Source of the DNA: Micromonospora matsumotoense
GTDB taxonomy: Bacteria; Actinomycetota; Actinomycetes; Mycobacteriales; Micromonosporaceae
Assembly (NCBI RefSeq): GCF_900091525.1
Contig: NZ_FMCU01000022.1
Span: 34,216-98,215, forward strand
DNA: 64,000 nt
Direction: 5' to 3'
Both the position numbers and the translations under genes were made by a program. Position 1 is the first letter of the stretch. Each line of letters starts with the position of its first letter. Below are positions 51,374 through 60,290 of the stretch, piece after piece. The notes beneath the pieces are model-generated. The model saw only the letters and a program-made list of their open reading frames with translations. It ran no database searches and had not been told where the DNA came from.

Positions 51374-52066
51374 TCAGGCCTCGGTCTTCGCCTCGGTGCT
51401 CTCCGCGCCCTCGGCGGCGGGAGTCTCGCCGGCCTCGGCGGTCTCCGCACCCTCGGCGGCCTCGTCGGCCTCCGTCGCCGGGGTCTCGATCTCGGGCAGG
51501 GTCGCCTCGAGCTGCTCGGCGGTCGGCGCGGCGGTCACCGAGGCGACCGTCTGGTCCGCGTCGGCGGCCAGCTCGACACCCGAGGGCAGCTCGACGTCGG
51601 CGGCGGTGACCTGGCTGCCGGCCTGCAGGCCCTCGATCGAGGCCTCCAGGTGATCCGGCACCTTGGTGGCGTCGGCGGTCACCGAGAGGGTGTCGTGGTC
51701 GTGCACGATCAGGGTGTCCCGCGCGGCCTCACCGGTCAGCTGGACCGGGACCTCGACGGTGACCTTCTCGCCCCGGCGGACCAGCAGCAGGTCCACGTGC
51801 TCGAAGCTGTCCCGGATCGGGTCACGCTGGATCGCCTTCGGCAGGGCCAGCACCTGGGTGCCGTCGCTGACCTCGATCGCGAAGAGCTGGTTGGCACCGC
51901 CCTTACGGATCGCGGCGGCGAACTCCCGCGCCGGAAGCGCGATGTGCTTGGGCTTCTCGCCGTGGCCGTACAGCACGGCGGGCACCTTGCCGGCTCGGCG
52001 GGTACGACGGGCACCACCCTTGCCGAACTCCGTACGGGGCTCGGCGCTGATCTTTACCTCGGACAC
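51374..52066 (-). CDS. rplY: Ribosomal protein bL25 (general stress protein Ctc)
   Basis: A 230-residue 5S rRNA-binding ribosomal protein with the Ctc-type C-terminal TL5 domain. Residues 1-95 are the L25 core (EPRTEFGKGGARRTRRAGKVPAVLYGHG, RKGGANQLFAIE, LPKAIQRDPIRDSFEHVDLL). Residues about 100-185 are the beta-barrel. The last 45 are an Ala/Glu-rich acidic tail. GTG at 52066 has AGGAG 8 nt upstream. A 434-bp gap with a 36-bp tandem repeat and a terminator lies between it and prs. Confidence 0.93.
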   Translation of the reverse strand: MSEVKISAEPRTEFGKGGARRTRRAGKVPAVLYGHGEKPKHIALPAREFAAAIRKGGANQLFAIEVSDGTQVLALPKAIQRDPIRDSFEHVDLLLVRRGEKVTVEVPVQLTGEAARDTLIVHDHDTLSVTADATKVPDHLEASIEGLQAGSQVTAADVELPSGVELAADADQTVASVTAAPTAEQLEATLPEIETPATEADEAAEGAETAEAGETPAAEGAESTEAKTEA

Positions 52067-52285
52067 GGGAAAACTCCTGATGCTAACGCTACGGCGGCTT
52101 GTCGTCTGGCGGTGCTGGGCGAGGGGCTCGCTTGGGGCTCATGCGTCATGAACGACTGCCCGGAGCACCGCGTCGATGACGGTGCCTCCGTGCGGCGCTC
52201 GATCAGCGACCCGCCGGGCACCCTCGCCGTGGCAACCGGACCAGTCTACCCGAGGTCTTTCCGTGCTCTCCGGCAGTCCCCATCT

Positions 52286-52430
52286 CCCGGCGCGGCCCCA
52301 CCCCGACACCACTCCCGCGTCCCCGGCGCGGCCCCACCCCGACACCACTCCCGCGTCCCCGGCGCAGCCGCGTTCCGGCACCACTTCCACGTCCCCGGCG
52401 CGGCCACGTTCCGGCACCACCGGCCCCCGC
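52286..52430 (+). repeat. 36-bp tandem repeat in the rplY-prs gap
   Basis: Four units with exact 36-bp period: the GG of CCGGCGC recurs at 52289, 52325, 52361 and 52397. Units 1 and 2 are essentially identical; 3 and 4 have diverged. The period is a multiple of three, so both strands read open (a 12-residue repeat), but no start or ribosome site supports a gene. The rest of the gap (52067-52285) is without recognisable genes. Confidence 0.9.
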
Positions 52431-52463
52431 CCGATCCGCCCCGCCCGGCCGCGACGCCGGCAC

Positions 52464-52495
52464 GCACCGCCCCGGCCGGGTGGCCGGGGCGGTGC
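52464..52495 (-). terminator. Terminator of prs
   Basis: A perfect 14-bp stem (GCACCGCCCCGGCC at 52464-52477 and its complement at 52482-52495) with a 4-nt GGGT loop, beginning 5 nt after the prs stop codon. Confidence 0.75.
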
Positions 52496-52500
52496 GACCG

Positions 52501-53481
52501 TCAGCTCAGGCCACCGAAGAGGGTGGTCACCGACCCGTCGTCGAAGACCTCCCGGATCGCCCGCGCCAGCAGCGGTGCGATCGACAGCACGGTGAGCTTG
52601 TCCAGCTGCTTGTCCGAGGGCAGCGGCAGCGTGTTGGTCACCACCACCTCGGTGATCGGGCTGTTCTTCAACCGCTCGGTCGCCGGGTCGGACAGCAGGG
52701 CGTGGGTGGAGGCCACCACGATCTCCGCCGCACCGGACTCCTTGAGGATCTCCGCGGCCTTGGTGATCGTCCCCCCGGTGTCGATCATGTCGTCGACGAT
52801 CAGGCAGACCCGGCCCTCCACCTCGCCGACCACCCGGTTCGCCACCACCTGGTTGGGCTTCAACGGGTCCCGGGTCTTGTGGATGAACGCCAGCGGGCAG
52901 CCGCCGAGCCGGTCCGTCCACCGCTCCGCCACCCGTACCCGGCCCGAGTCCGGGGCGACCACGGTCATCGGCCGGCCGGCGAACTTGTGCTCCACGTACT
53001 CGGCGAGGATGTCCATCGCGAAGAGGTGGTCCACCGGGCCGTCGAAGAAGCCCTGGATCTGGGCGGTGTGCAGGTCGACGGTGAGGATCCGGTTCGCCCC
53101 GGCCGTCTTGAGCAGGTCGGCCACCAGCCGGGCCGAGATCGGCTCCCGGCCCCGGTGCTTCTTGTCCTGCCGGGAGTACGGGTAGAACGGCAGGACCACG
53201 GTGATCCGCTTCGCCGACCCCCGCTTCAGCGCGTCCACCATGATCAGGGTCTCCATGACCCAGGTGTTGACCCCGTGCGTGACGGACTGCACCACGAAGG
53301 CGTCCGAACCACGCACCGAGTCCCGGAACCGTACGAAAATCTCACCGTTGGCGAACTCGTACGCGTCGGAAGGGGTCGGCGCCACGCCGAGCACCTCACC
53401 GATCTCCTTGGCCAACTCCGGAAAGCCACGTCCGGAAAAGAGCATCAGGCTCTTGCGGTTTTCGGCGACGATGCTGCCCAT
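52501..53481 (-). CDS. prs: Ribose-phosphate pyrophosphokinase
   Basis: A 326-residue enzyme making PRPP from ribose 5-phosphate and ATP for nucleotide, His and Trp synthesis. Motifs: RQDKKHRGREPISARLVADLL, DLHTAQIQGFFD, and the PRPP-binding signature VDDMIDTGGTI. ATG at 53481 is used because homology starts at NRKSLMLFSGRG soon after; the upstream in-frame reading is not credible. It follows glmU by 86 nt in the same direction. Confidence 0.95.
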   Translation of the reverse strand: MGSIVAENRKSLMLFSGRGFPELAKEIGEVLGVAPTPSDAYEFANGEIFVRFRDSVRGSDAFVVQSVTHGVNTWVMETLIMVDALKRGSAKRITVVLPFYPYSRQDKKHRGREPISARLVADLLKTAGANRILTVDLHTAQIQGFFDGPVDHLFAMDILAEYVEHKFAGRPMTVVAPDSGRVRVAERWTDRLGGCPLAFIHKTRDPLKPNQVVANRVVGEVEGRVCLIVDDMIDTGGTITKAAEILKESGAAEIVVASTHALLSDPATERLKNSPITEVVVTNTLPLPSDKQLDKLTVLSIAPLLARAIREVFDDGSVTTLFGGLS

Positions 53482-53567
53482 GGGCCCGTCTGCTCCCGTT
53501 GGTCGGTGGTGCCCGGCGGTGGTGGGCCGGGGTATTCGGTTGCAGTATGCCCCGGCCCCGCCGACCC

Positions 53568-55067
53568 TCACACCGTCTCGGCACCCCCGTGGATTGCCTC
53601 ACCTTCACTTGCCGCCGTCGACCCGCCCGACGCATCCTCGGCGGCCCCGCGAGCCTGCTCCGCGGCGCGCGCGGAGACCGTGCCCGGTCGGTTGCGCAGC
53701 ACCCAGCCCTCGATGTTGCGCTGCGGCGCCCGGGTCACCCCCAACGCCCCCGGCGGCACGTCCTGACTGAGCGCGCTGCCCGCCGCCACGTACGCCCCCG
53801 CGCCCACCTCGACCGGCGCGATCAGGTTCGTGTCGCAGCCGACGAACGCGCCGTCACCGACCACCGTGCGGTGCTTGTTCACCCCGTCGTAGTTCACGAA
53901 GATCGTTGCCGCGCCGATGTTCGCCTTCGCCCCGATCGTCGCGTCCCCCACGTACGACAGGTGCGGCACTTTCGCGCCCGGCCCGACGTCGGAGTTCTTC
54001 ACCTCGACGAAGGTGCCCACCTTCGCCCGCTCGGCCAGCCGCGCCGCCGGCCGCAGGTACGCGTACGGGCCGACGCTCGCCCCCGCGCCCACCTCCGCGC
54101 CCGTCGCGTGGCTGCGCAGCACGGTCGCCGCCGGGCCCACCACCGTGTCGATCAGCGTCACGTCCGGCCCGACCACCGCCTCCGCGCCCACCGTCGTGGC
54201 CCCCCGCAGCTGGGTGTTCTGGTCGAGCACCGCGTCCCGCCCGACGGTGACGGTCACGTCGATCCAGGTGGTCGCCGGGTCCAGGATCGTCACCCCGGTC
54301 CGCATCCACGCCTCGTTCACCCGGTCGCGCAGCAGCCGGCGCAGCCCGGCCAGCTCCACCCGGTCGTTGCAGCCCAACGTCTCGACGTGGTCGGCGGCCA
54401 CGTGCACGCCGACCGGCTCACCGGCCGAGAAGAGCAGCCCGAAGACGTCGGTGAGGTACTCCTCGCCCTGGTCGTTGTCGGTGGAGAGCTTGCCCAGCGC
54501 GGCCCGCAGCCGGGCCAGGTCGAAGGCGTAGATGCCGGCGTTGATCTCCCGCAGCGCCCGCTGGGCCGGGGTCGCGTCGCGCTCCTCGACGATCTGCTCC
54601 AGCCAGCCGGCGGCGTCCCGGACGATCCGCCCCAGGCCGGTCGGGTCGGGCACCTCGGCAGCCAGGACGGTGGCCGCCGCCCCCTCGCCCTCGTGCGCCG
54701 TGACCAGCGCCTCCACCGTCTCGGTACGCAGCAGCGGCACGTCCCCGTTGATCACCACGACGGTGCCGGTGGACTCCGGCACCGCGTCCAGCGCGATCCG
54801 CACGGCGTGCCCGGTGCCCAACTGCTCGGCCTGCAGGACTCCGGTGGCGTCCGGGGCGACCTCGGCCAGGTGGGTGCGCACCTGCTCGGCGCCGTGCCCG
54901 ACCACCACCACGGTGCGGTCCGCACGCAGCGGACCGGCGGCGGCCAGCACGTGGCCGAGCAGCGTCCGGCCGAGCAGTGGATGCAACACCTTGGGCAGCG
55001 CCGACTTCATCCGCTTGCCCTCCCCGGCGGCGAGCACGACGACGGTACGGCGGTGGGGCTGGGACAC
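53568..55067 (-). CDS. glmU: Bifunctional GlmU (GlcNAc-1-P uridyltransferase / GlcN-1-P acetyltransferase)
   Basis: A 499-residue enzyme making UDP-GlcNAc for peptidoglycan. The N-terminal nucleotidyltransferase has VVVLAAGEGKRMKSALPKVLHPL, QLGTGHAV and INGDVPLL. A left-handed beta-helix acetyltransferase follows from about 260, with YLRPAARLAERAKVGTFVEVKNS, LSYVGDATIG and NIGAATIFVNYDG. The C-terminal 45 residues are an Ala/Gly/Glu tail, longer than in E. coli (456 residues in total). GTG at 55067 with GGGAG upstream. First gene of the glmU-prs-rplY-pth order. Confidence 0.95.
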   Translation of the reverse strand: MSQPHRRTVVVLAAGEGKRMKSALPKVLHPLLGRTLLGHVLAAAGPLRADRTVVVVGHGAEQVRTHLAEVAPDATGVLQAEQLGTGHAVRIALDAVPESTGTVVVINGDVPLLRTETVEALVTAHEGEGAAATVLAAEVPDPTGLGRIVRDAAGWLEQIVEERDATPAQRALREINAGIYAFDLARLRAALGKLSTDNDQGEEYLTDVFGLLFSAGEPVGVHVAADHVETLGCNDRVELAGLRRLLRDRVNEAWMRTGVTILDPATTWIDVTVTVGRDAVLDQNTQLRGATTVGAEAVVGPDVTLIDTVVGPAATVLRSHATGAEVGAGASVGPYAYLRPAARLAERAKVGTFVEVKNSDVGPGAKVPHLSYVGDATIGAKANIGAATIFVNYDGVNKHRTVVGDGAFVGCDTNLIAPVEVGAGAYVAAGSALSQDVPPGALGVTRAPQRNIEGWVLRNRPGTVSARAAEQARGAAEDASGGSTAASEGEAIHGGAETV

Positions 55068-55169
55068 GGGTGGGCTCCCGTCGGGGAAGGCGACAGTCTC
55101 GCCGCCATGCTAACCAGACGACGGGGACACTTCGCCCCTTACCCCGATCGGGGAGGAAGTGACGGACGG

Positions 55170-55241
55170 CTCGGCCGCCAGGGTTCGAACCTGAAACACG
55201 GGTACCAAAGACCCGGGTGTTGCCAATTACACCACGGCCGA
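55170..55241 (-). tRNA. tRNA-Gln (anticodon TTG)
   Basis: Read on the minus strand it folds fully. The acceptor is TCGGCCG/CGGCCGA (55235-55241 with 55171-55177) and the discriminator base is G at 55170. The D-arm has GTGT/ACAC. The anticodon arm is CGGGT/ACCCG with the 7-nt loop CTTTGGT, giving anticodon TTG (Gln). The T-loop is TTCGAAC with a 5-bp stem including one T-G pair. CCA is not encoded. It lies about 100 bp upstream of glmU. Confidence 0.95.
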
Positions 55242-55489
55242 ATGTGACGCAAGACAGCTTAGCGCCTCCGCCGGGCGGCCCCCACCCCTACGTGATCTCC
55301 TCGGTGAGCCCCGCCATGACGCCCTCGGCCGGAACGAATGGCGGCGGAGCCGGCGCGGAAGCCGGCCGGGCGCCGAACCCGGCGGTGCCGAGGTGGATCA
55401 CCTGGCAGGATGGCCGGGTGACCGAGACAGACGGGCACGACCGGAGCATTCCACGACAGGGCGTCACCGCGCGCCGACGAGGTGACGAG

Positions 55490-56179
55490 ATGGCGCAGGC
55501 CCCGGGCGGGGAGAACACCGGTGCCCGACGGGCGGGGCCGGCGGCGGACGCGAAACCGACGTCCCGGGTACGGATGTCGGCCGCCCAGCGGCGCGAACAG
55601 CTGATCGCGATCGGTCGGCAGGTCTTCGCCGAGAAGGGCTTCGACGCGACCTCGATCGAGGAGGTGGCGGCGCGGGCGCGGGTCTCCAAACCGATGATCT
55701 ACGAGCACTTCGGCGGCAAGGAGGGCCTGTACGCGGTCGTCGTCGACCGTGAGGTGCGGGCGCTGCTGGACCGGCTCAGCACGGCGTTGACCGCCGGTCA
55801 TCCCCGGGAGTTGCTGGAGCAGGCGGCGCTGGCGCTGCTGGGCTACATCGAGGAGGAGACCAGCGGGTTCCGGGTGCTGGTGCGGGAGTCGCCGCTGATG
55901 TCGGCGACCGGCAACTTCAGCAGTGTGATGAACGATGTGGGACACCAGGTGGAGCACATCCTGGCTGCCGAGTTCTCCGGCCGGGGCTACGACCCGAAGC
56001 TGGCCGAACTGTACTCGCAGGCGCTGGTGGGGATGGTGGCGTTGACCGGCCGTTGGTGGTTGGAGGTCCGCAGGCCGCGCAAGGAGACGGTGGCGGCGCA
56101 CCTGGTGAACCTGGCCTGGAACGGGCTGTCCCACCTGGAGGCCGGGCCGGGCCTGATCACCGTCCGCAAGCCCGGCTGA
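55490..56179 (+). CDS. TetR-family transcriptional regulator
   Basis: A 229-residue repressor. After a disordered N-terminus of about 35 residues the HTH domain reads SAAQRREQLIAIGRQVFAEKGFDATSIEEVAARARVSKPMIYEHFGGKEGLYAVVVD. The ligand-binding helices follow. ATG at 55490 has GAGGTGA just upstream; a GTG at 55419 would lengthen the tail. Targets unknown; it converges with the two DUF4383 genes. The gap 55242-55489 shows no other gene. Confidence 0.87.
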   Translation: MAQAPGGENTGARRAGPAADAKPTSRVRMSAAQRREQLIAIGRQVFAEKGFDATSIEEVAARARVSKPMIYEHFGGKEGLYAVVVDREVRALLDRLSTALTAGHPRELLEQAALALLGYIEEETSGFRVLVRESPLMSATGNFSSVMNDVGHQVEHILAAEFSGRGYDPKLAELYSQALVGMVALTGRWWLEVRRPRKETVAAHLVNLAWNGLSHLEAGPGLITVRKPG

Positions 56180-56187
56180 GCAACGGG

Positions 56188-56649
56188 TCAGCGGGCGGGG
56201 TGGAGCCGGTCGGCCCGCTCCTGTTCGGCGTGCTCGTCGGTGCCGATCTTGTCGTACAGGCCGGTGGCGAGGAGCAGCAGGCCGAACAGCAGCGAGACGA
56301 TCACCGTCGACATGGAGAAGTTGAGGACGTTGGCGCGGGTCTGGAGCACGCTCATCATCGCGATGCCGGTGACCATGAAGACCACCCCGGCGGTGAGGTT
56401 CATGACGTGCCCGAGATTGCCGCGCCGGGACGCCCCGATGATCAGGACCAGCCCGAAGAGCACCGAGACCAGCGAGAACGCCAGGTTGGTACGCAGGCCC
56501 AACGCCCAGTGGCTGCCCCGGGAGAAGAGCGGTTCACCCCAGGTCTGCACGACGCCGAACACGCCGAAGACCAGGATGTAGACGCCGACGAGCCCGGCGA
56601 AGACCCGGTACAGCGGGCGGGCCGGGTGGTTGACCGGAAAGTGCGCCAT
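56188..56649 (-). CDS. DUF4383 membrane protein (paralogue 1)
   Basis: A 153-residue integral membrane protein with four hydrophobic helices (near 15-36, 53-70, 80-100 and 110-130). It opens MAHFPVNHPARPLYRVFAG, the DUF4383 hallmark, and its paralogue 100 bp upstream opens MAHTPVNHPARPVYRAIGG. The cytoplasmic C-terminus is charged (DKIGTDEHAEQERADRL). Function unknown. It lies 8 bp from the convergent TetR stop. Confidence 0.83.
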   Translation of the reverse strand: MAHFPVNHPARPLYRVFAGLVGVYILVFGVFGVVQTWGEPLFSRGSHWALGLRTNLAFSLVSVLFGLVLIIGASRRGNLGHVMNLTAGVVFMVTGIAMMSVLQTRANVLNFSMSTVIVSLLFGLLLLATGLYDKIGTDEHAEQERADRLHPAR

Positions 56650-56750
56650 GGCCCCTCCTGCACGGACGACGTGTCAGGACGATTGTCTCCCGTCCCGCCG
56701 TCCGGCGTGGGCGAAATGCCAGGCAACCCGGCCCACCCCGCAGGTCCGGG

Positions 56751-57206
56751 TCAGAGCACCAGGCGGGCCTTCTGCCAGGCTTCCTTCTCGTCGTCGGTGC
56801 CGACCTTGCCGTACATGCCGACCATCAGCAGGACGAGGCTGAGCGTCATCAGCACGATCACCGTGACGATGCTGAAGTTGACCACGTTGGCGTCGGTCTG
56901 CAGGAAGGCCAGGCCGGCCAGGCTGATCACCATCAGGGTGTAGGACAGCCACTGGTTGATCGCCACGTCGAGGTTGCGGCCGATCACCGTGCCGACCAGG
57001 ATGACCACCCCGAGCAGCACGGACAGCAGCGAGAACCCGAGGTTCGTGCCCTGGCCGAGGACCTTGGTGTCGTCCTGGGCGAAGAGGTCGTTGCCGGCGC
57101 TGGCGATGACGCCGAGCGCGCCGAAGACCACCAGGTAGAGACCGATGAGCCCGCCGATCGCCCGGTAGACCGGCCGCGCGGGATGGTTGACGGGGGTGTG
57201 GGCCAT
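56751..57206 (-). CDS. DUF4383 membrane protein (paralogue 2)
   Basis: A 151-residue four-helix membrane protein, a tandem duplicate of the gene at 56188. The two match along their length (NHPARPxYR, GLYxVVFGxxGV, TNLxFSLxSVLxG, NVxNFSxxTVIV, GLYDKIGTD against GMYGKVGTD). ATG at 57206 is set by alignment with the paralogue; the reading further upstream is not conserved. Function unknown. Confidence 0.83.
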   Translation of the reverse strand: MAHTPVNHPARPVYRAIGGLIGLYLVVFGALGVIASAGNDLFAQDDTKVLGQGTNLGFSLLSVLLGVVILVGTVIGRNLDVAINQWLSYTLMVISLAGLAFLQTDANVVNFSIVTVIVLMTLSLVLLMVGMYGKVGTDDEKEAWQKARLVL

Positions 57207-57295
57207 GACTGTGTCTCCAACGCCGTTCGGGTGAGGGTCGCCGACGATTGTCCCGCACGCCGGGGTGTGACGCCGCACACGGGGGCGTGCCGGCG

Positions 57296-59098
57296 TCAGA
57301 GCGGCGGGATCTCGTCGGCCAGGGTCAGCCAGGTCTCCTCGGTCCGCTCCCGTTCGGCGCGTACCTCCTTGAGCTGCGCGTCGAGTTCGGCGACCCGGGC
57401 GTAGTCGGTGGCGTGCGTGGCGAACTGGTCGAGGAGGGTGGTCTCCTTCTGGTCGAGCTTGCCGATCTGCCGTTCCAGCCGGGTCAGCTCCTTGCGGGCC
57501 TGCCGGGCGTCGGCGGCGGACATCCCGCCCCCGGCCAGGGCGTCGGGGGTGGCGGCGGGACCGGCCGCCGTCCGGGCCGGACCGGGTCCGGCGGCGCGGG
57601 CCAGGTACTCGTCGACCCCGCCGGGCAGGTGCACCAGCCGCCCGTCGCCGAACATCCCGTACGCGGTGTCGGTGACCCGTTCGATCAGGTACCGGTCGTG
57701 GCTGGCCACGATGATCGTGCCGGGCCAGGAGTCGAGCAGGTCCTCCAGCGCGGCGAGGGTGTCGGTGTCCAGGTCGTTGGTGGGCTCGTCGAACAGGAGC
57801 ACGTTGGGTTCCCCGGCGAGCAGCCGGAGCATCTGGAGCCGGCGGCGCTCCCCACCGGAGAGGTCACCGACCGGGGTCCAGAGCCGCCGGTCGTCGAAGC
57901 CGAACACCTCGGCGAGCTGGGCGGCGGAGATCTCCCGGTCGCCGAGCTGCACCCGGCGGGCGACCTCCTCGACGGCTTCGAGGACGCGCAGGTGGCCGGG
58001 GAGTTCGGCGAGTTCCTGGGAGAGGAACGCCGGCTTGACCGTGGAGCCGGTGTGGAACCGGCCGCCGTCGGCGCGGGTGATGCCGGCCAGCAGCCGCAGC
58101 AGGGTGGTCTTGCCGGCGCCGTTACGCCCGAGGATGGCGATCCGGTCACCGGGGCCGACCTGCCAGGTGGTGTCGTGCAGGATCTCCTTCGGCCCGGCGT
58201 GCAACCGGACGTGCTCCAGGTCGTACACCTGCTTGCCGAGCCGGGCGGTCGCCATCCGCTGCAACGACATGGTGTCGCGCGGCGGCGGCACGTCGTCGAT
58301 GAGCGCGTTGGCCGCGTCGATGCGGAACTTCGGCTTGGAGGTGCGGGCGGGCGGGCCGCGTCGCAGCCAGGCGATCTCCTTGCGGAGCAGGTTCTGCCGG
58401 CGGGCCTCGGTGGCGGCGGCGACCCGCTCCCGCTCGACCCGGGCCAGGGTCCAGGCGGCGAAGCCGCCCTCGTAGGCCCGGACGGTCTGGTCGGCGACCT
58501 CCCAGGTGGTGGTGCAGACCGCGTCGAGGAACCACCGGTCGTGGGTGACCACGACGAGCGCGCCCCGGCGGCCGACCAGGTGCCTCGCCAGCCAGTCGAC
58601 ACCGCCGACGTCGAGATGGTTGGTGGGCTCGTCGAGGATGAGCAGGTCGGATTCGCGGACCAGCAGCGCGGCCAGCGCCACCCGACGGCGCTCGCCACCG
58701 GACATCGGGCCGACCGGCTGGTCGAGGCCGAGGTGGGGCATGCCGAGGCCGTCGAGGATGGCCCGGACCCCGGCGTCGCCGGCCCACTCGTGTTCGGCAC
58801 CCATGCCCTCGGCGAGCCAGGCGGTGCCGAGCACCACGTCCCGCACGGTGGCCTCGGGGGTGAGGGTGAGGGCCTGCGGCAGCCAGAGCACCCGCAGGTC
58901 GCGGCGGTGGGTGACCCGGCCGTCGTCGGGGTCCTCCTGCTTGGTGAGCATCCGCAGCAGGGTGGACTTGCCGGCGCCGTTGAGGCCGACCGCACCGATC
59001 CGGTCGGCGTCGTCGAGGCCGAGCGAGACGTCGGTGAGCAGCGGCCCGGCGGCGCCGTACCCCTTGGACACCCGGTCCAGGTTGACGATGTTGGCCAC
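57296..59098 (-). CDS. ABC-F family ATPase (Uup/translation-factor type)
   Basis: A 600-residue soluble twin ATPase without membrane segments. Domain 1: Walker A GLNGAGKSTLLRML, signature MSGGERRRVALA, LLILDEPTNHLD. An interdomain linker is rich in Arg/Glu. Domain 2: GRNGAGKTTLLRLL, LSGGERRRLQML, VLLFDEPTNDLD. A C-terminal coiled coil (about 540-590) resembles the Uup DNA- or RNA-binding extension. GTG at 59098 has GGAGGTGA just upstream. ABC-F proteins act on ribosomes, some giving antibiotic protection. Its place after ispE is a conserved actinobacterial order. Confidence 0.9.
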   Translation of the reverse strand: MANIVNLDRVSKGYGAAGPLLTDVSLGLDDADRIGAVGLNGAGKSTLLRMLTKQEDPDDGRVTHRRDLRVLWLPQALTLTPEATVRDVVLGTAWLAEGMGAEHEWAGDAGVRAILDGLGMPHLGLDQPVGPMSGGERRRVALAALLVRESDLLILDEPTNHLDVGGVDWLARHLVGRRGALVVVTHDRWFLDAVCTTTWEVADQTVRAYEGGFAAWTLARVERERVAAATEARRQNLLRKEIAWLRRGPPARTSKPKFRIDAANALIDDVPPPRDTMSLQRMATARLGKQVYDLEHVRLHAGPKEILHDTTWQVGPGDRIAILGRNGAGKTTLLRLLAGITRADGGRFHTGSTVKPAFLSQELAELPGHLRVLEAVEEVARRVQLGDREISAAQLAEVFGFDDRRLWTPVGDLSGGERRRLQMLRLLAGEPNVLLFDEPTNDLDTDTLAALEDLLDSWPGTIIVASHDRYLIERVTDTAYGMFGDGRLVHLPGGVDEYLARAAGPGPARTAAGPAATPDALAGGGMSAADARQARKELTRLERQIGKLDQKETTLLDQFATHATDYARVAELDAQLKEVRAERERTEETWLTLADEIPPL

Positions 59099-59243
59099 GA
59101 CCTCACCTCCCATGATCAAGGCGTCCCGGTGCCGGCGGGCACCTCGGGACGCCTGGGGCAAGGGTACGCGGACGCCCGTGCCGGCCCGCACCGTCCCGCC
59201 CACCCGCGGTGATACCGGGGGCCGGGCCGCCCCCGAGACGCGT

Positions 59244-59303
59244 TGATCAACTCATCGGAGCCGATGTTGCGGTTTCCCGGTCGCGGGATACCGCAACATC
59301 GGC
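59244..59303 (+). repeat. TGATCAACTC hairpin element, copy 3
   Basis: The head TGATCAACTC (59244-59253) precedes perfect 14-bp arms, GCCGATGTTGCGGT (59260-59273) and its complement (59290-59303). TCCCG/CGGGA pairing continues inward past one mismatch to a 4-base loop. The architecture matches copies at 20161 and 32821 although the stem sequence differs. It lies between ispE and the ABC-F gene, where it could terminate ispE transcription. Confidence 0.8.
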
Positions 59304-59336
59304 CCACCGGCGTTGATCTCCACCCGGGGTGCGGGG

Positions 59337-60290
59337 TCAGCCGATGCGGGCACCGACCACCGGGCCGTGGGCCACCCGGGCCTCCCGGCACACCCCGGCG
59401 GACTCCACCTCCGCAGCGATCCGCTGCGCGTCGGTGGCGTCCCGGGCCAGGAAGACGCAGGTCGGGCCGGAGCCGGAGACGATGCCGGCGAGCGCCCCGG
59501 CGGCCTCCCCCGCCTTCAGCGTGTCGGCCAGGGCCGGGCGCATCGACAGCGCGGCGTCCTGGAGGTCGTTGCCGAGCCAGCCGGCCAGCACCCGGGAGTC
59601 CCGTTGGCGCAGCGCGCCGAGCAGGCCGTCGGTGCTGCCCAGGGGTGCGCCGGCCGTGCCGGCGGCGCGCAGCCGGTCCAGCTCCCGGTAGGCGGCGGGG
59701 GTGGACAGGCCGCCGTCGGCGACGGCCACCACCCAGTGCCAGGAGGTGGGGCGGGCCAGCACCGGGCTGACCGCCTCGCCCCGGCCGGTGCCCAGCGCGG
59801 TGCCGCCGTGGATCAGGAACGGCACGTCGGAGCCGAGGTCGGCGGCGATCCCGGCCAGCTCGTCGCGGGACAGCCCGGTGCCCCACAGGGCGTCGCAGGC
59901 GACCAGCGCGGCGGCGGCGTCGGCGCTGCCACCGGCCAGCCCACCGGCGAGCGGGATCTGCTTGCGCAGGTGCAGCCGGGCGTGCGGCAGCACCCCGGCG
60001 TAGCCGGCGAGGGCGTGGGCGGCGCGGATGGCCAGGTTGGAGTCGTCCAGGGCCAGCTCGCCGGTGCCCTCACCCTCCATGGTCAGGGTGAGCGTGTCGC
60101 CGCGGCGGGCGGTCAGCTCGTCGTAGATCGAGATCGCGTGGTAGACGGTGTTCAACTCGTGGTAGCCGTCCCGGCGCAGCGCGCCCACCCCGAGGTGCAG
60201 GTTGACCTTCGCGGGCACCCGGACCCGGACCGGTCCGCTGCTGCCGCGCCGATGGTGGTCGTCGTCGTCCGGTCGCCAGGCCTCGGTCAC
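59337..60290 (-). CDS. ispE: 4-diphosphocytidyl-2-C-methyl-D-erythritol kinase
   Basis: A 317-residue GHMP kinase of the MEP isoprenoid pathway. It has VRVPAKVNLHLGVGALRRDGYHEL, the ATP-binding PLAGGLAGGSADAAAALVA, LGSDVPFLIHGGTALGTGRGE and the late GIVSGSGPTCVFLA. GTG at 60290 is chosen because it overlaps the stop of the 46-residue ORF (GTGA). A GTG at 60311 would add seven residues. The N-terminus carries a short Asp/His-rich stretch before the domain. Confidence 0.93.
   Translation of the reverse strand: MTEAWRPDDDDHHRRGSSGPVRVRVPAKVNLHLGVGALRRDGYHELNTVYHAISIYDELTARRGDTLTLTMEGEGTGELALDDSNLAIRAAHALAGYAGVLPHARLHLRKQIPLAGGLAGGSADAAAALVACDALWGTGLSRDELAGIAADLGSDVPFLIHGGTALGTGRGEAVSPVLARPTSWHWVVAVADGGLSTPAAYRELDRLRAAGTAGAPLGSTDGLLGALRQRDSRVLAGWLGNDLQDAALSMRPALADTLKAGEAAGALAGIVSGSGPTCVFLARDATDAQRIAAEVESAGVCREARVAHGPVVGARIG

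Noticed and set aside
52286..52430. A possible CRISPR array
   Set aside because: The 36-bp units are contiguous with no unique spacers between repeats. The same applies to 20069-20124 and 15440-15610.
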